Positions 31,540-44,336 are shown, counted from the stretch's first letter. The stretch is 64,000 nucleotides of DNA from Gracilaria gracilis (GCA_030374805.1 JARGSG010000023.1:248001-312000), one strand, 5' to 3'. Program-made: numbers and translations. The notes: generated from the sequence alone by a model not told the origin.

Positions 31540-34500
31540 ATGGGGCAACAGGGAAATCTCTACATTGACGTAAGAACTTCAGGAATTCATCTCGCAAAGA
31601 CCGTGGCTTTTCTGGCTCGGAAGATTAACGTTCTGGTTCAGGTGGAGATCAGAACTGGAGCGATCCGAAAGACTCCGAACCTGAATTGGACTTGTCGTAC
31701 TTATGCAATACACGACCCAATAACGGGGAATCTATCAAAGTGCTGAACTTTAAGCACTATCACCTCAATGATTAAAGTTCTCGCAACTACTACTATGCGG
31801 TTGCTCGGGCCGTGGCCAAGCATGCTAAATTTATGCAGTTTTGAATGTCCTTGGAGTTCTCGGGAAAGGATTCCATATTGGTCCTCGGTGTTTTCGAGGC
31901 GTCCAAGAGCGGGTGCAACCAGAATGGTGTCCATTTGGGCGCAGTTCTCTGAGTATTCAACTTCTTCTTGAAACCACTCGCTAGGGATACTATCACCGCA
32001 AATATCACCTCAAAATCTGAGGCGGTGAGCGCTAGAAGCTCGGAACTCTTCGTGTCCTACCCAGAGTTGTTCAACTACCTACTCTAGATTTATGCCACGG
32101 GCGATATCGTCTCGGATACTTAGCACGATATAATTACGCACCGCCAGAGCGCAGCGGTGGCCGAACACGAACTCGCTGACCAACTGTAGGCTAAGAACCT
32201 TTGTTATGGTGAAATCTTCCCGGAGGCTTGCTTGGAATCCCTTCTCGTCGACGGATTGATGCTCATAATCAGGGCTAGTGTGCGTAACTATTTGTCGGCG
32301 CATCTCAAAGTGGAATTTCGCCAGCCTGTTAGCTACGTTGAGGGGCTTGGCGCTACCTATCGGGGTGGTAAGAAGTAGCACAAAACATTGGAAGCCACGA
32401 AGACCAACAAACCCAGTTTGGCCTCACTCAGTCTCTCCTCTGACACCAGCCAACCAAAATGAGGTGGGCTATTTGAAGAAGAGAGCGCTTTAGCACTGGT
32501 TCGCGAACCAGCGCTCCCTTAATTCCCTTCAATTCCCTCCACGGTCGCGTCAATACCATCAACGATACAACCGCCTCGGGATTTTGGTTATCAACAAAAA
32601 CCCCCACGGGAGACTCAAATGGCACAACAAAAGCCGTCTTCGTATTGAATTGCGCCGACTTCGGGTAAAAAGGTGACAACATGTAGGATTTGTTTACCAA
32701 CCTCGCGGCCATGCTGCGAATTGCTTCCACCCACGAATCAAAACAACCTGTTACGGCTTCGCGAAGCGAACGTTTCTTAATGATACTAAAAGCCCATGCA
32801 ATGAAGCAACCAGCGTTCTAATCCGGATAATCAAAAGCCCCTCCAGTTGGCCACTTCAAGGATCTCCACGTCCCAACCGAGACCCATTCTTCAGGAACGC
32901 GCTGCCCTGCCCCCGCAGCACCCTCAGCAAAATAACCAGGTCACCACCTCGTAAGACTCCCAACTAGGTGAAAATCCATTTTAAAACCTGCAGGGAAACG
33001 AAACGGAAAGGGCTTAAGGGACACGTCCTTCTCAAGACCTTCGCTACTCAAACCATGGGTTTCATTAGAGTCTAACCCGCAAACGGACTCTTCTAAAACC
33101 CAATCCGATAGTTCTCCCACAAATTGGGGCCCTATAACACCAAATTCGGCCACTTCTTCGTCATGACGGGGGAGAATGACAAAGTGGGGTTTGAAACTAG
33201 ACTCCCGCCTCGTACCACAAGAATGCACCCGAGCATACCAGATACTGGCGCGAGAACGATTATCATCCATGCCAAGAACCTCCCCGTCGGGTGCGAACGT
33301 TGTCTAAATGACCGAAAAACCCCCTCGGTTATGCAAGGCTGCTAAGGATCTCATGAAAATATGGGAACCATCATCCTTCGCACCCGCCTGGAAAATTTGG
33401 TTCAGCGCATTCTATTTATGATGGGTACCGACCTAGCTACTCATGAAATTTTGGGGACCTCCGTCATCGACTGTCATGTCCGAGCCATCTACACCCGCAA
33501 ACCAAAAGTTACCCTCTAGAGGTTGCCAACAGTAAGGATAGTTAGCTCTTTAAATGGCCCAGCCGGGGAAAAAAAATAGTTCGACCAACTCCCTCGAACA
33601 ACAATCTTCAACAAGATCTGACTTGCTCAAACGGTATGAATACCACCCATGGCCCAAAGGGAAGCTCTCGTTAAATGCGAAACTTCAAGACTGGTGTTAT
33701 TGCAAAAACCACCCCAAAACGGTATCAAGAGACCTTTTTTTCCTTGGAAACGTAGTCATGGACATCTTGAAACGTCGTCTTTTTCGGTTATTGCTCAGCA
33801 ATCCCTCACAATGAGAAGCCTGCATGCCCAAAAACACGGTAGTAGGCCCCTCCCGACGCGCCCCTCGGGCTTTCACTGTCCTACGTGACGAGCTCAGAGA
33901 GCTCAACCGTAAAGAAAGGGAGAAAGGTAGTAAATCTGCAGATATGCCGCTGTTACAGGGAGACGATAATCTGGAATAGGATTGGCAAGAGACGATCTAC
34001 GTTGGTAAAGAGTTAAGCCCTTACCGGGATCGAATCTGGAAGCGTTGGTAAAGATTTCAGCCCTTACCAGGATGGATTAGTGAACCTGTTACAAGAAATT
34101 AAGAACATTTGATCTGGGCACCTGGGTCAGTATATTGCTGCTATTCGTAGAAATAAGCTTAACATGGGCTTTGAACAAGTTTTACTGGTTACGTACAGGG
34201 CCGATCATAAGGCCAGGAAAATGGAAGACTCCGAGGTCCAACGCATGCTGGATTCCGAAGTTAGTGAACCTTCTGAGGCGTAGTAGGAAAGCCCAGTCGT
34301 CTTTGTCCCAAAGAAAGACCGCAGTGGGCGTTTCTGCATTGATTACAGAAGACTAATCTCACTAATTCTACTGGTTGCATACTTGATACCACGTATGGGC
34401 GATTGTATAGACGCCCTCGGCGTGGCAACGATCTTTACCACCCTCGAAGCCATTTGTGGGTATCAGCAGGTCAAAATCATATAGAACGACCGCAACAAGA

Positions 34501-37340
34501 CAATATTTACTTTCCAGTGGGTCTTTACAGGTTTAAGCGTGTGAAATTCATGTAAAAGAACGCCCCTGCTACCTTTCAGAGCGTTTTGGACATCATCCTC
34601 AATAAATGTAGTTGGCAATACGCCTTGGTGTATCTGGATGACGTTATCAGCTACTCTCAGTCAGTGAACGAACATTTTCGCCTTCTCCGTGACGTCTTAA
34701 CCATTCTACGTGATTCGGGAATCACCCCAACGCTGTAGAAATGCTTCTTCTTCCAAATCTTTGTAGACTACTCTCTCGGACACGTAGTTCGACCAGGGGT
34801 AATCCATTTTCCCAGCGAACATGTGAGGCGAATCGGCAGGCCAAAACGCCGAAAGCCCAAAAGGAAATCAGATGCTTTATAAATCTATGTATTTTCTTCT
34901 GGCGCTTTGTCCCCACTTCGCAAGGATTACAGCCCCGTTGAATCGCATGCTCGAGAAAAGGCAGGTAAATCATTTGGAGTTCTAAACGACGAAGAATAAA
35001 AAGCCTTTCAAGACCTACGAGATCGATAGGTCTTCCCGCCTATTTTGGCGCTTCCTTTTTCGAGTCATTGCTACATGCTGGATACGGACGCGTGCGATTT
35101 TCAAATTAAATGTACACTGCTCCAAGAACAGCCCGAAGAGAAGGAGGACAAACCCGTAGGGTATTAAAGTCGCTCATTTTTTTGACTCGAATGGGCCGAC
35201 ACGATAATGAAGAAGGAGTTTCTCGCATTCGTATAAGCAATTCCCTTGCTTACACTATACTTGAAGGGTGAACGTTTCCCCGTACGCACAGATCAACATT
35301 CTTTATGGTGGATCCTAAACCTAGCCGGCTGCTCCAGAAAACCTAACAGGTGGCGAGTATGGCTCTCCGAGTTCGAATTCGATGTCGTGAACTGGGCTGG
35401 GATAAAGCACCGAGTTGCTGACGCCCTGTCGCGCATGCCCACCGAGAGATAGGATGAAGGACCTCTGGAGAACGATATTAAATGCTTTGCAGTAGAACCA
35501 GGAGGGAACTTTGAGTACCCTTTGGCCAAAGTCGCAGTAGGGGAGACTATTTACGAAAACTTTCTCCTTGAATGGGAAGATTCAAAATTTTACGCAGAAA
35601 ATCTCGAGAGAGACACAGTACTGGCCATCGAAACAAAGCAAACCGGGGTGCTCCCTATTGCCAGTGGAGAATTCCATGCCGAGCGACTTAAGGACTCATG
35701 GTGTAAGAAAGGGCGTATCATCCCCAGACCAACGGGCAGGCGGAACTGTTTAACCGCACCCTCGTGAAAAGACCCCCGATTACGTGTCCGAGCACCAGCA
35801 AGACTTGTACGATCTCGTTCAGCGCCTGGTAAATGCGTACAATTCCAAAGTTCATTGAACAACAGGTACAACACCATTCGACCTTGTGCTGAAGAGTCAC
35901 CAACCAGAGATCGTTATAGACGAACCCACGACTGTAATCTCCAATACTGGATCCAGCGAAGAGTATGAGGCTACCGTGAAATGGTTGACAACTAACAGAA
36001 TATGATCCCCTCTCTCCTAAAAGAAAACCAACATGAACGACATACAGAAGCGATGCAAGGCCAATTCGGATTCCCGTGTAAGTTTTCACCGACAACCAAC
36101 CTCGGAAAACAAGCGAGACCGCAGCAGAGGAAGGCATTGGACGAAAACTCCTCCCATGTAGTACTGGTCTCTTAAGAGTCGTCAAAGAAACCGAGAGCAT
36201 CGTCACCATCCTTGACAGTACTCTAAAAGACAGAGTGTCAATCGACCTTGTCACAAAATCACCAAGGATTCGCACTATCAATATATATGAACAGGCAGCC
36301 CCCACCCTACCTACTGAAATTCTGGCGAGCGACCGTCCTCTGCCTCCTCCTACACCCATTTCCGCCGGAGAACTGCCTCTACGACACGACAGGCCTTTCT
36401 CGGCAGACCAAATTTAGCCCCTGTGGGATGAAATTGAAACCGCAGTCAGCGGCGCGAACGACGCCGCAAACCCGCAAGAGTTACTCAGCAGTGACTCTAC
36501 CCGCGAATGGATAATATAGAGAATCGTGGAAGAGGCCGTAACACCCGACGGGAAAACAACAGTCAAGGTACGATGGTACGACTGTACACCGTTACAGGAT
36601 ACATGGGAGCCCCGTACTAGTATCCCTCACAACTTCGTTGCTACAATTCGATCCAGAAAACACTGTTGAAACCCACAGGGATCAAAAAGATGCGCTTGAA
36701 ACCACTCGTCGCGCACACACTTGGCTTGACCGTGGCACGTGCTCATGGGTGCCTTGTACAACACGGTGCAACCTGCGCCATGTAACAGTGCAACGACTCT
36801 CACTCTTCATACCTACGCCAGTATGCACAGTGCACACTTACATGGTACACGTCCAATGGGTAGCCGAGTTGGCCTAAATTAAAAGCTCTATAAACGAACG
36901 CGTGCCACCTCAAGACTTCTAAGTATTTTGATGTCGCGTGCACCCGAAATCGGGCATTCTAAGCCTCCCGCATGCCTTCGTCACAGAAATAACAGCAACA
37001 GGATATGTCCCCGTTTCTGGCCCCATATGGGAGGGTAATTTCAAGGCCAAAAGTTTTGATTCTCCTTGCAAGTAACCCTTCGGGAAAATCGCCAGTACGA
37101 ACACGTACCCTGGTATTCACCGTACACTACAACGTAACACCGCCTATTGTGCACGCACGGTCATTGCTGGACGAGGGAACACCTCACGACGCCATATACT
37201 TGGGAACCACGCACACCCCAAGAAGGAAAGAGACCTACGTGAACATACGCAAAGCCCCAGCACTGTACGCATGTTGCTCACTACTCCACAGCGACTCGCG
37301 ACACCAGATAGGACCAATATGACCGGCATCTCGCTCTCAC
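31540..37340 (+). mobile_element. Old chromovirus-type Ty3/Gypsy element, heavily broken
   Basis: Parts in order on the plus strand are: a gag remnant with VRNYLSAHLKVEFRQ (about 32270-32480); a protease remnant with DTGAR (about 33230-33500); reverse transcriptase (about 34200-34780, VFVPKKDRSGRFC); RNase H (about 34960-35450, ending KHRVADALSRMP); the end of integrase (about 35720-36010, TNGQAELFNRTL); a chromodomain (about 36510-36650, TTVKVRWYDCTPLQDTWEP); and a 3' segment (36915-37085) shared with the young copy at 63.4-63.6 kb. Dozens of breaks. It is much older than the twin copies but the same lineage. Confidence 0.8.
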
Positions 37341-37415
37341 TGGGGTATAAAGGGTGATAAACGAGCAGCGGTGTTTAACGTGTGAATTTTGTGGATTCAG
37401 GAGAGCATCTTAAAT

Positions 37416-40089
37416 CTAAGACTCTCTCTGACGGTTTCGACGTCGACCACGCACAGCGTCAGCCGTACCGCTCTTTTGAGGTGGTGTCGAGTCTTCGGAA
37501 GACCTGGTTTGCCCCACAGTGGGGGAGGTGGCCGTGAACAGCCATTCGCCACCACCGACATGCTTGTCCTTGCTCTTAGCGGGCTCTCCCACATATCCAT
37601 CTGCGTCACCGCCCTCTGAAGCTTGCCCAGCGCCCGGACCAGCTGCAGACAAACTACTGCCCACGTTGGGATACCCCACTTGGGAGAAGGGTTGCACCCT
37701 TCACTTGCGAGGGGCCACCATTCGTCACCCGAAGCTTCACAGTCGTCAATACTTTAGGAAGGTTGCCTTCTTTGGTGCACGGTTATTAAACACCCTGACG
37801 CGCTAACAATATCCCCTCCACCCCGTCTTTCACGTCTTGTACACCACCCCAGTTAGTACACGCATCAAAATCCCGCGGATGGGATCCGTAAGAGCCTGAA
37901 AGTTTCCCCTCGGGGTGGGAGTTGCGGAACATCGAGGCGCGCTGTCACGTCCTCAAAAAATTCCCCCAGAATCTGGAAAACTTGGACAGTAATGATCTCT
38001 ATCAAAGCCTCTCGAAGGCTTGTTATCCGCTGGGGCAACAAGCGAAGAGTAAAACATCGCTCACCTATACTTGACCTGCGGTAGAAGCGCTCAGAAGAGA
38101 AGCCAGGGGGCTCCCTAAATTTCTGATGACTTTGTATCATTAGAGCATCGAACGCCAAACCCACTTCGGGACTCACCGCAACACCTGGTGCTAATTTCAC
38201 GCCCAAAACCATGAGGCTGAGCGCTTGTGGGACACCAGTCGGGATGATAGAAACACCAATTGCGGGAGGAGCTACCGAATTTGAGAGACCAGTTGGGACA
38301 ACGTAGACACACCCACAACCGAGAGCCACCGAGAAACCAAAAGAAGGCACTGCGCCAGATCCGGAGGGAGCCGTGTCCTGGTTCTGCCTGGATGGAACAT
38401 CCTCGGCGGCCACTGCAATTTGCTAATCCGACCGAGTGGCGGCCCGAACAGCACTCGGGTCACTAACGAGACTCCCAAGGACGGCAGTTTCATGGCCATG
38501 TCTGAAAAAAGAAATCTGCTCATCATCCTCCGGCTGAAAAATAAGTGGGGCGGCGTTCGCGGGTTCCGTAAGACCACGAGGCGGCCCAGAGGGATCATGA
38601 AGACATTCTTCTACGAAACACACCCCGTGGGGCCAGTAGTCCTTGAACTCGGCCTGGTGAGGGCCCGGAATTCTCTCCCCAACGGGACAAAATGGAAAAT
38701 TATTCCCGTACGCCTTCTCGTCATCTTTCCTAGCGGGATGCTTTGGTATGTCATGGTAGAGGTATTCCTCATAGCCATACCAGAGAAAACCGAATTTTTG
38801 GTACCACTCTACGTGGTAGACGTCATTCGGAAGCCAGCGAACCGCATGGAACCCGTACTGGGAACCACGAACAATGTTCTGTACACCCAACGCTTTCGCA
38901 TATCGTATAAACGTGGCAGGAAGCGGGTAGACTTCAAGTTCGCGTCGTCGCATTCAAGACACTTGCTACGAACCAGAACCCCATACCCGGCCTTTTACAT
39001 CCAATCCAAAAACAGGGACACGACCCACTCCACGAAGAAGATCTGCCACAGGGCATTCGTTAACTCTGTCTTTGGTCCTAGCAGAATATTCGTGTCATTA
39101 GCGCTGAAAAACGGGGGTGAAATGCTCATATAGCAGGACACTGACATGATAACCCCCGGGCTACTATCAATATGAGTATAATGCTGCTCCCTTGCGTTGT
39201 TGGACATGTCAAAGTAGTCCTGGATGGGGCAGGGCAGGCAAAGAGGAATTTGGGCGTCCCCCAGATGCAGGCATCATCGGCGACAAACTCCCCCAACACT
39301 CGTGGACACGAACCCAGTATATCTTGTAATACGGCGGCTTGAACGCGACAACACTGAGGAGACAACGACCGGGGGGTAGGATCAACATGTTCTCACCGAG
39401 TTGGACATAATCAGCTTGCAACCGCCCGATAGCGTCGGCAGTCCGACACTGATATTTTATCCCATCCCAGCAACGGACAAACGGCATGTTCGGACGCCAA
39501 CTCCGAGAGGAACCAGTCCGGATGTCCTGTGCAGGACTGATCGACATGTGTCCCCAGTGGGCACGCCGCACGACTCCACACGCCCTCAGCGATTTTTCTA
39601 TGAGAACTTTTATTAAATTGGGACCAAATCGAATTGTTTCGCATTAAATAAGACTCCCTCTATCGAGAGATATTGGGATACGGGATACGGAGTCCCCAAA
39701 TGGCGGTCACCGACATGGACTCGCTCAAGAGCCGTAGTGTGATCATAAACCTGTATTGGGTTAAACCAGACTTCATTTGACCCATCGGGAACGCTATTCG
39801 TACGCGCCGAGGACTTACCGGCAGGGCCGCCACCTCTAGGGGCTGAGATTCGCGGAACCGCTCCCTCGGGGTCGAACATTTCAATTGCCGAAGAAGACTG
39901 CACGCCCAAAGACGACGAACGCAGTTCCCATTGAAGGCTACGCTTTTGTGCTCCTCGAGTGGAAGTGGCAATCTTCTTTTCGGCTGGGAGGAACGTGACT
40001 TCGTCGAGCACTTGCACACTGGCGCCCGACTCAACCGGACATTGTAATTTTTCGGTGTAATCCGTCGCGTTTTGCCTCACGCCGAGCAA
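37416..40089 (-). pseudogene. Decayed unidentified coding region
   Basis: Several minus-strand stretches read like real protein. One frame runs from 38953 to 37865, interrupted only by a stop near 38420. It has aromatic-rich sequence (HAVRWLPNDVYHVEWYQKF, LWYGYEEYLYHDIPKH), then a proline/glycine-rich part and a helical end (ALIEIITVQVFQILGEFFED). Just upstream another frame has CLECDDANLKSTR, which could be a decayed Cys-rich zinc motif. The stretches 40089-39613 and 39571-39209 are also protein-like (YYKIYWVRVHECWGSL). I do not recognise the family. It starts about 75 bp past the 3' segment of the old chromovirus, so it could be an independent gene or antisense cargo. Confidence 0.45.
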
Positions 40090-40640
40090 ATCCGCGCACG
40101 GTCGTGGGTCAAAGTTAATCGGTGAGGGATGCCTTACATCAGAACAGAATGGGAGGCTACTTATGCATCTCGCCAGACATTATTTCAATATGGTATACAC
40201 CAGGCGCACCGTCACCCATACCCGTACCGGGACTTGCGCACTAACTGCACAACAAATTTGTACTGCACGTAATCGTCGGTGTTATCGGAATGAAATTTTG
40301 GGTGTCAAAAATGACCGAAATAAAATGATCGAAAAACCGCTGATTTTATCCAAATTTGAATGTGCTTAACTTTCGAAAATATTTCCATATTTTCACTTAT
40401 GCTAGTTTGTGTGGAAAGGATCACTCAAGATTATTTCCATAATTGCTACTTTGGATGGAAAACAAAATAGCAGGTCACTTCCGTTATTGCTCGTTTCGGA
40501 ACCCAAAGTAAGTGTGTAAATGGCTCATATCCAGATGTTAACGGCAGTAAATAAGGATATATATCCCCTACTCGCGATATATATTCATAGATAGCTGTTT
40601 ATTGAATACGATCAGAAGAATACAAACCTTTCAAATAAGA
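40090..40640. other. Unassigned AT-rich interval
   Basis: Contains alternating TATATAT stretches (40556-40588) that could serve as a minus-strand promoter for the decayed region below. No gene seen. Confidence 0.25.
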
Positions 40641-40649
40641 ATTCTCTGT

Positions 40650-41940
40650 AGAGATTGGCACATCTATTCAACAACTCTCATATCAGATATCTGCCGTTTA
40701 TTCTCTCACTATTGAAACGCCTTCGCATCACGTACCACCTCCCTTATCACTACGCCCTACCCTTCGTGTGCCATATTACGCTTCCGGCTACGCACCACGC
40801 TTCTCCCCCAATAACTCTACACCACTCCCCTCCATGCCTAACTGGTTTTTTGAAGGCTGCTCTTTTTTCGCTCGCACCATGACTGCGATTCAAAGGCAAC
40901 GAAGGAGATGCCCCAATCGTTCGACAGTCAACAAACGTTTCCTCTCCCCCGGTGGCAACGTCCTTCACTTCTCCACATGCACAAAGCGTCACAAGTCCAT
41001 CCCCCAACCCCCACCACGACCCCCGCCTTCTCTCTCCAATCGCGCTCCCGATATCGTTTTAATCTTCGGCGAAGACTCCTACCACCAGCAACAGATCTCC
41101 CTCTCCGTCCAAAACCAAGGCGCCTATCATATTGTAGGCACCTTTTTCTGCTCCCTCTCTCGCTCCCCATCTCCTCTATGCGACCCTCTCCTTCCCTCTC
41201 TTCAACAACTCTTACCTCGAACAAATGGTCTTCTACATCTTTTCCATCGCCTCCACCTTCGGCCACCGCAAGGCAGACGAACTCATCTCTCTCCTTCACG
41301 ACCCCGCCTTCTCCGAATAAGCCTTCCACAACGCCGTCTCCTCCCCCTCGCAGTGCCCTCGATTTCAAGCAGACCTCTTCTAACACCGAGTCAGCAACAT
41401 CGGTTTCTTCCCATCACACTACACCACCCACAGCACCTCTTTACAGCCACCATCTTCCAAAAGAATGCTATCCAAGTCCTCAAACGACAGCTCTCAGACT
41501 CCGATATCACCTTCGTCCACCACGTCTCCGATACAAACTCCTCCTGCTCTCCCTCTTTTGCTTCCTTCCTCGGAAAAGAAGCTGTACCAGCCCTTAAGCA
41601 CGCATTTAGGCAGTCTTCCAATATCTTCTGCATCTTACACACCCCTGAGAACACCGGTATCGACTCTTTCATTGGCATCGTCCAAGTATACTCCAACAAG
41701 TCCTCCACCTCCCTCAAATTCTCTTCCATCATCTCCTACCCCCTTCAAATCACACTCCACAACTTCTCCGATTCGTTCCATCGCAAATGTATCACCAACA
41801 ACCTCACCCTTCTCGGATACCTTCCAACATGTTTTAATCTGACCACCTTTTCTCAAGAATCCAATTGCATCTCCGAAACCTTGTTCAGCATCTCCCGCTC
41901 TATATTCTCCATTATCACCATATGCCTGCTTAGTTGATAG
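40650..41940 (+). pseudogene. Pyrimidine-rich strand with overlapping open frames, likely decayed gene
   Basis: The plus strand is dominated by C and T for about 1.3 kb, so long frames are open on both strands: 389 codons from 40768 and 229 from 40908 on plus, several on minus. The most protein-like plus-strand pieces switch frame: PDIVLIFGEDSYHQQQISLS, then MVFYIFSIASTFGHRKADEL, then FQKNAIQVLKRQLSDSDITF and FLGKEAVPALKHAF. This suggests one frame-shifted gene of unknown family. The serine/proline/threonine-rich frames are probably composition artefacts. Strand-biased composition is unlike the rest of the window. Confidence 0.35.
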
Positions 41941-42010
41941 GCCACTCTCTTCAACTGCCCGATATGAAATTCTGTCACGCCATTTCAATGAACGTGCTTT
42001 GGATTGAAGT

Positions 42011-42830
42011 ATGAAAAGCAATAGAGAATTCAAAGCGGCGCTTCTAGCTACACAATTTCATAAATGCAAATCCTATTCCTTGAGTGATGGTAAATCATGC
42101 AGACTCTGGTTCCCGTTTCCCTTGCAGAAGCGTGGTTGCGTGTCATTGAGACGAACAAATTCAAATGAAAAGCGTTCACTGCTCTTGCTACAAGGATATC
42201 CTCTCATTCAAATTCTACTCATCCAATGCTGACCTCCATGTTCCATTCCAACACAGACGTCACCGTGGTCGATGGAAAAAGTATATCGAAATCGATGTGT
42301 GTATGCTCCTACGCTGTCAAAGCTAATAAAATCCCATTGTTCGATAAGACATGTCTACGTAGAATATTCTGAGTAATGGTTTGGATGACAGGAAACGTCT
42401 CGGATCCATTGCGCTTCAGTCAGATAGTTCGAAAACAGATGGAGCACAAGAAGCGGTTGAATATCTTTTTGAGAATGCACTGACGTTTTTTCTTCTTCTG
42501 TGCAAAATATCGAGGCCAAGTTTCTTTCAAACCATTCTAAAACATTCTCAGATTAAGAAAGAAGCGCATATAAAGCTGGTAAAGAAGATGAGAGAAGTGG
42601 GAAATATATTCTACGATGTTTAGCACCAGATGTTGCTGCTTCAGTTCAATTGAAATAGAATCTGTACAGGGAAAGGCAGAGCAAAACAGATACGAACCAG
42701 TCTGATGTATTCATTTGAAACTACATTCGTCGACCGAACATCCCAAAACATCTTTCGGTTTCCAAATTCATTGAGACTCACGCGGTACGCAAACTGGGCA
42801 AATCACGTGTGAACTATAATCATGATATTT
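42011..42830 (+). pseudogene. Helitron replication-helicase relic, plus-strand copy, first part
   Basis: TQFHKCKSYSLSDGKSCRLWFPF matches the HKH-x-x-x-CxK-x-x-x-CRFxFP zinc-binding stretch found between the Rep-like and helicase domains of Helitron proteins. It is followed by LGSIALQSDSSKTDGAQEAVEYLF and NYIRRPNIPKHLSVSKFIE, each with a counterpart in the same order in the minus-strand copy (about 51.2 and 50.9 kb). Multiple stops and frame changes. The continuation appears at 47.2 kb. Confidence 0.6.
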
Positions 42831-43213
42831 AATGTTACATAAATCCGAAACGGATCCACAGATAACTGGGCCCTATCATAATTCTCCCACTCAGATTGCC
42901 TATAAGATAACAATTGAAAGCGATGGAATAGAAGTTCACAATATCTTAAATATTCCTTCTCGAGGATATGTAGATGACAGCTCTCCGTCCTCCGCCGCAG
43001 GGAGACGCGGGAAAGAAGAAAAATGAGACAAATTTAGAAATACCGTATAATTGTGACGTTATACTTTTGGATTCCGCTTTAGAGATAACGCGCGCTGTAA
43101 TATGTATGACGAGATGTATTCTCTCGCATGAAATAAAGGGGTTTCATATTTTGCATTTATACTATATCCAAACAAAGTTCTACAACCTCTATAATATGTT
43201 TCGTAAAAGTTCA

Positions 43214-44061
43214 TTAGATGTCGTACGACTTCTCTCCACATTGAAATGAAACTTGAACGATATTGGCAACAGCATGAAAACAAACACAATGCAGCGCTCG
43301 CTTGTGGCGAAAGCAACTTGTAAGCACCAAAAACTGCTTCAAAAAATGATGAATATTTTCATGCCTTGCTCGAAGAAGTTTATGCATTGGCCTTTGAGCC
43401 ATATTCGCCTTCAATTCTGTAAAACAAGACCCATCTCCATATCCAGCGTCTGAAACGACCCGTTCATTTGAAAGTAAACGATGCTTTAAATCATGCCGAA
43501 ATATTTTTATATCGGAGTATAAACTACAAGGGTAACCGCCATTTATCCATACAAATTCTCCAGTTCCAACACTAATACCAGTTTTATACCGCTATCCAGG
43601 ACCATGAGATTTGTGCGAGTACCAATTTGCAGAGAAAGGATGCGGTTCTTGTATAGGGCAGTCGGTACCATCTACCGACATATAGCATCCACCGAACGGT
43701 ACATTAAAGAACCTTGAATTTAAGTATATCTTTCCAACGATATTGTTAGAATTTTGAAAAAGTTAAAAATAAGGAAAGACACACATACAACTTTGAGATT
43801 TTTCAGATGATTGACAAATACCCAGCACCATTTTCGAAAGGTTTTCTCATCTGCTCCACAAATTGACGAATTCCCATGCTCAGAAGCATACTGGCGAAGA
43901 AACAGCAAACTCCAGAGTAAATGCTTTGGTTTCGCGTCATTGCTCAGGTGAATTCTAATATAATTCCATATTGTAGCGCATGCGGCATATGAAACCCCAA
44001 ACATGGATCGGAATCGTTTACTGTACGAACCAAAACGTCCTCTTTGAATCCCTCCGAACAG
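43214..44061 (-). pseudogene. PIF/Harbinger-like transposase relic, third and best-preserved copy
   Basis: On the minus strand: SKRFRSMFGVSYAACATIWN, AKPKHLLWSLLFLRQYASEH, ADEKTFRKWCWVFVNHLKNL, then a 59-nt intron, then GGCYMSVDGTDCPIQEPHPF with the first catalytic Asp, SANWYSHKSHGPG, VWINGGYPC, SDIKIFR, SDAGYGD (probable second Asp) and ARHENIHHFLKQFLVLTSCFRH near the end at 43214. A TGA in the GPG-x-RY motif (about 43603) and a frame change before ARHEN break it. The start is uncertain because a fold-back element sits at the N-terminal edge. It shows how the other two copies were organised. Confidence 0.75.
43730..43788 (-). other. 59-nt intron in Harbinger-like transposase gene
   Basis: Minus strand: GTATGT donor at 43788, CTAAC at 43749-43745, AG acceptor at 43730. 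Removing it joins FVNHLKNLKV to YLNSRFF...GGCYMSVDGTD, which fits the family alignment, whereas reading through does not. Confidence 0.65.
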
Positions 44062-44336
44062 CAAATCTGGCCGAAATATGGCCGAAATGGGGCCGAAATA
44101 TGGCCATTTAGCTCGAAAACTTGTGAGGACGTGTAACGAGCTAAGATAAAAAGCTTTTACTTTCCTTCGTATGGCCGAAATACGGGCGAAACATGGCCCA
44201 AATATGGCCGAGGTGTACACGTGTCAATGATCAAAAGCATTCAATTTACCTAGTCACACGTTTTCACGGGTTTTCGACCTAGATAGCCATATTTCGGTCA
44301 CATTTCGGCAAGATTTCGGCCAGATTTGCTGTTGGT
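44062..44336. mobile_element. 275-bp fold-back (MITE-like) element with CCGAAAT repeats
   Basis: CAGCAAATCTGGCCGAAAT at 44062 is mirrored at the right end; the arms run about 44062-44150 and 44240-44336. Each arm contains three or four short direct repeats of (T/G)GGCCGAAAT(A). No coding capacity. It lies at the upstream edge of the Harbinger-like transposase and may be mobilised by such enzymes, but that is inference. Confidence 0.65.

Noticed and set aside
32079-33270. Several minus-strand frames of about 100 codons
   Set aside because: They are shadows of the decayed gag and protease regions on the plus strand, which align with the younger chromovirus copies.
40768-41937. 389-residue proline/serine-rich protein
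   Set aside because: Length is explained by the pyrimidine bias, which removes stop codons on both strands. Protein-like segments inside switch frame, so it is not one intact gene.
44062-44336. CRISPR-like array of short repeats
   Set aside because: The repeat units are directly adjacent, variable and arranged as inverted arms, without spacers; the context is eukaryotic.
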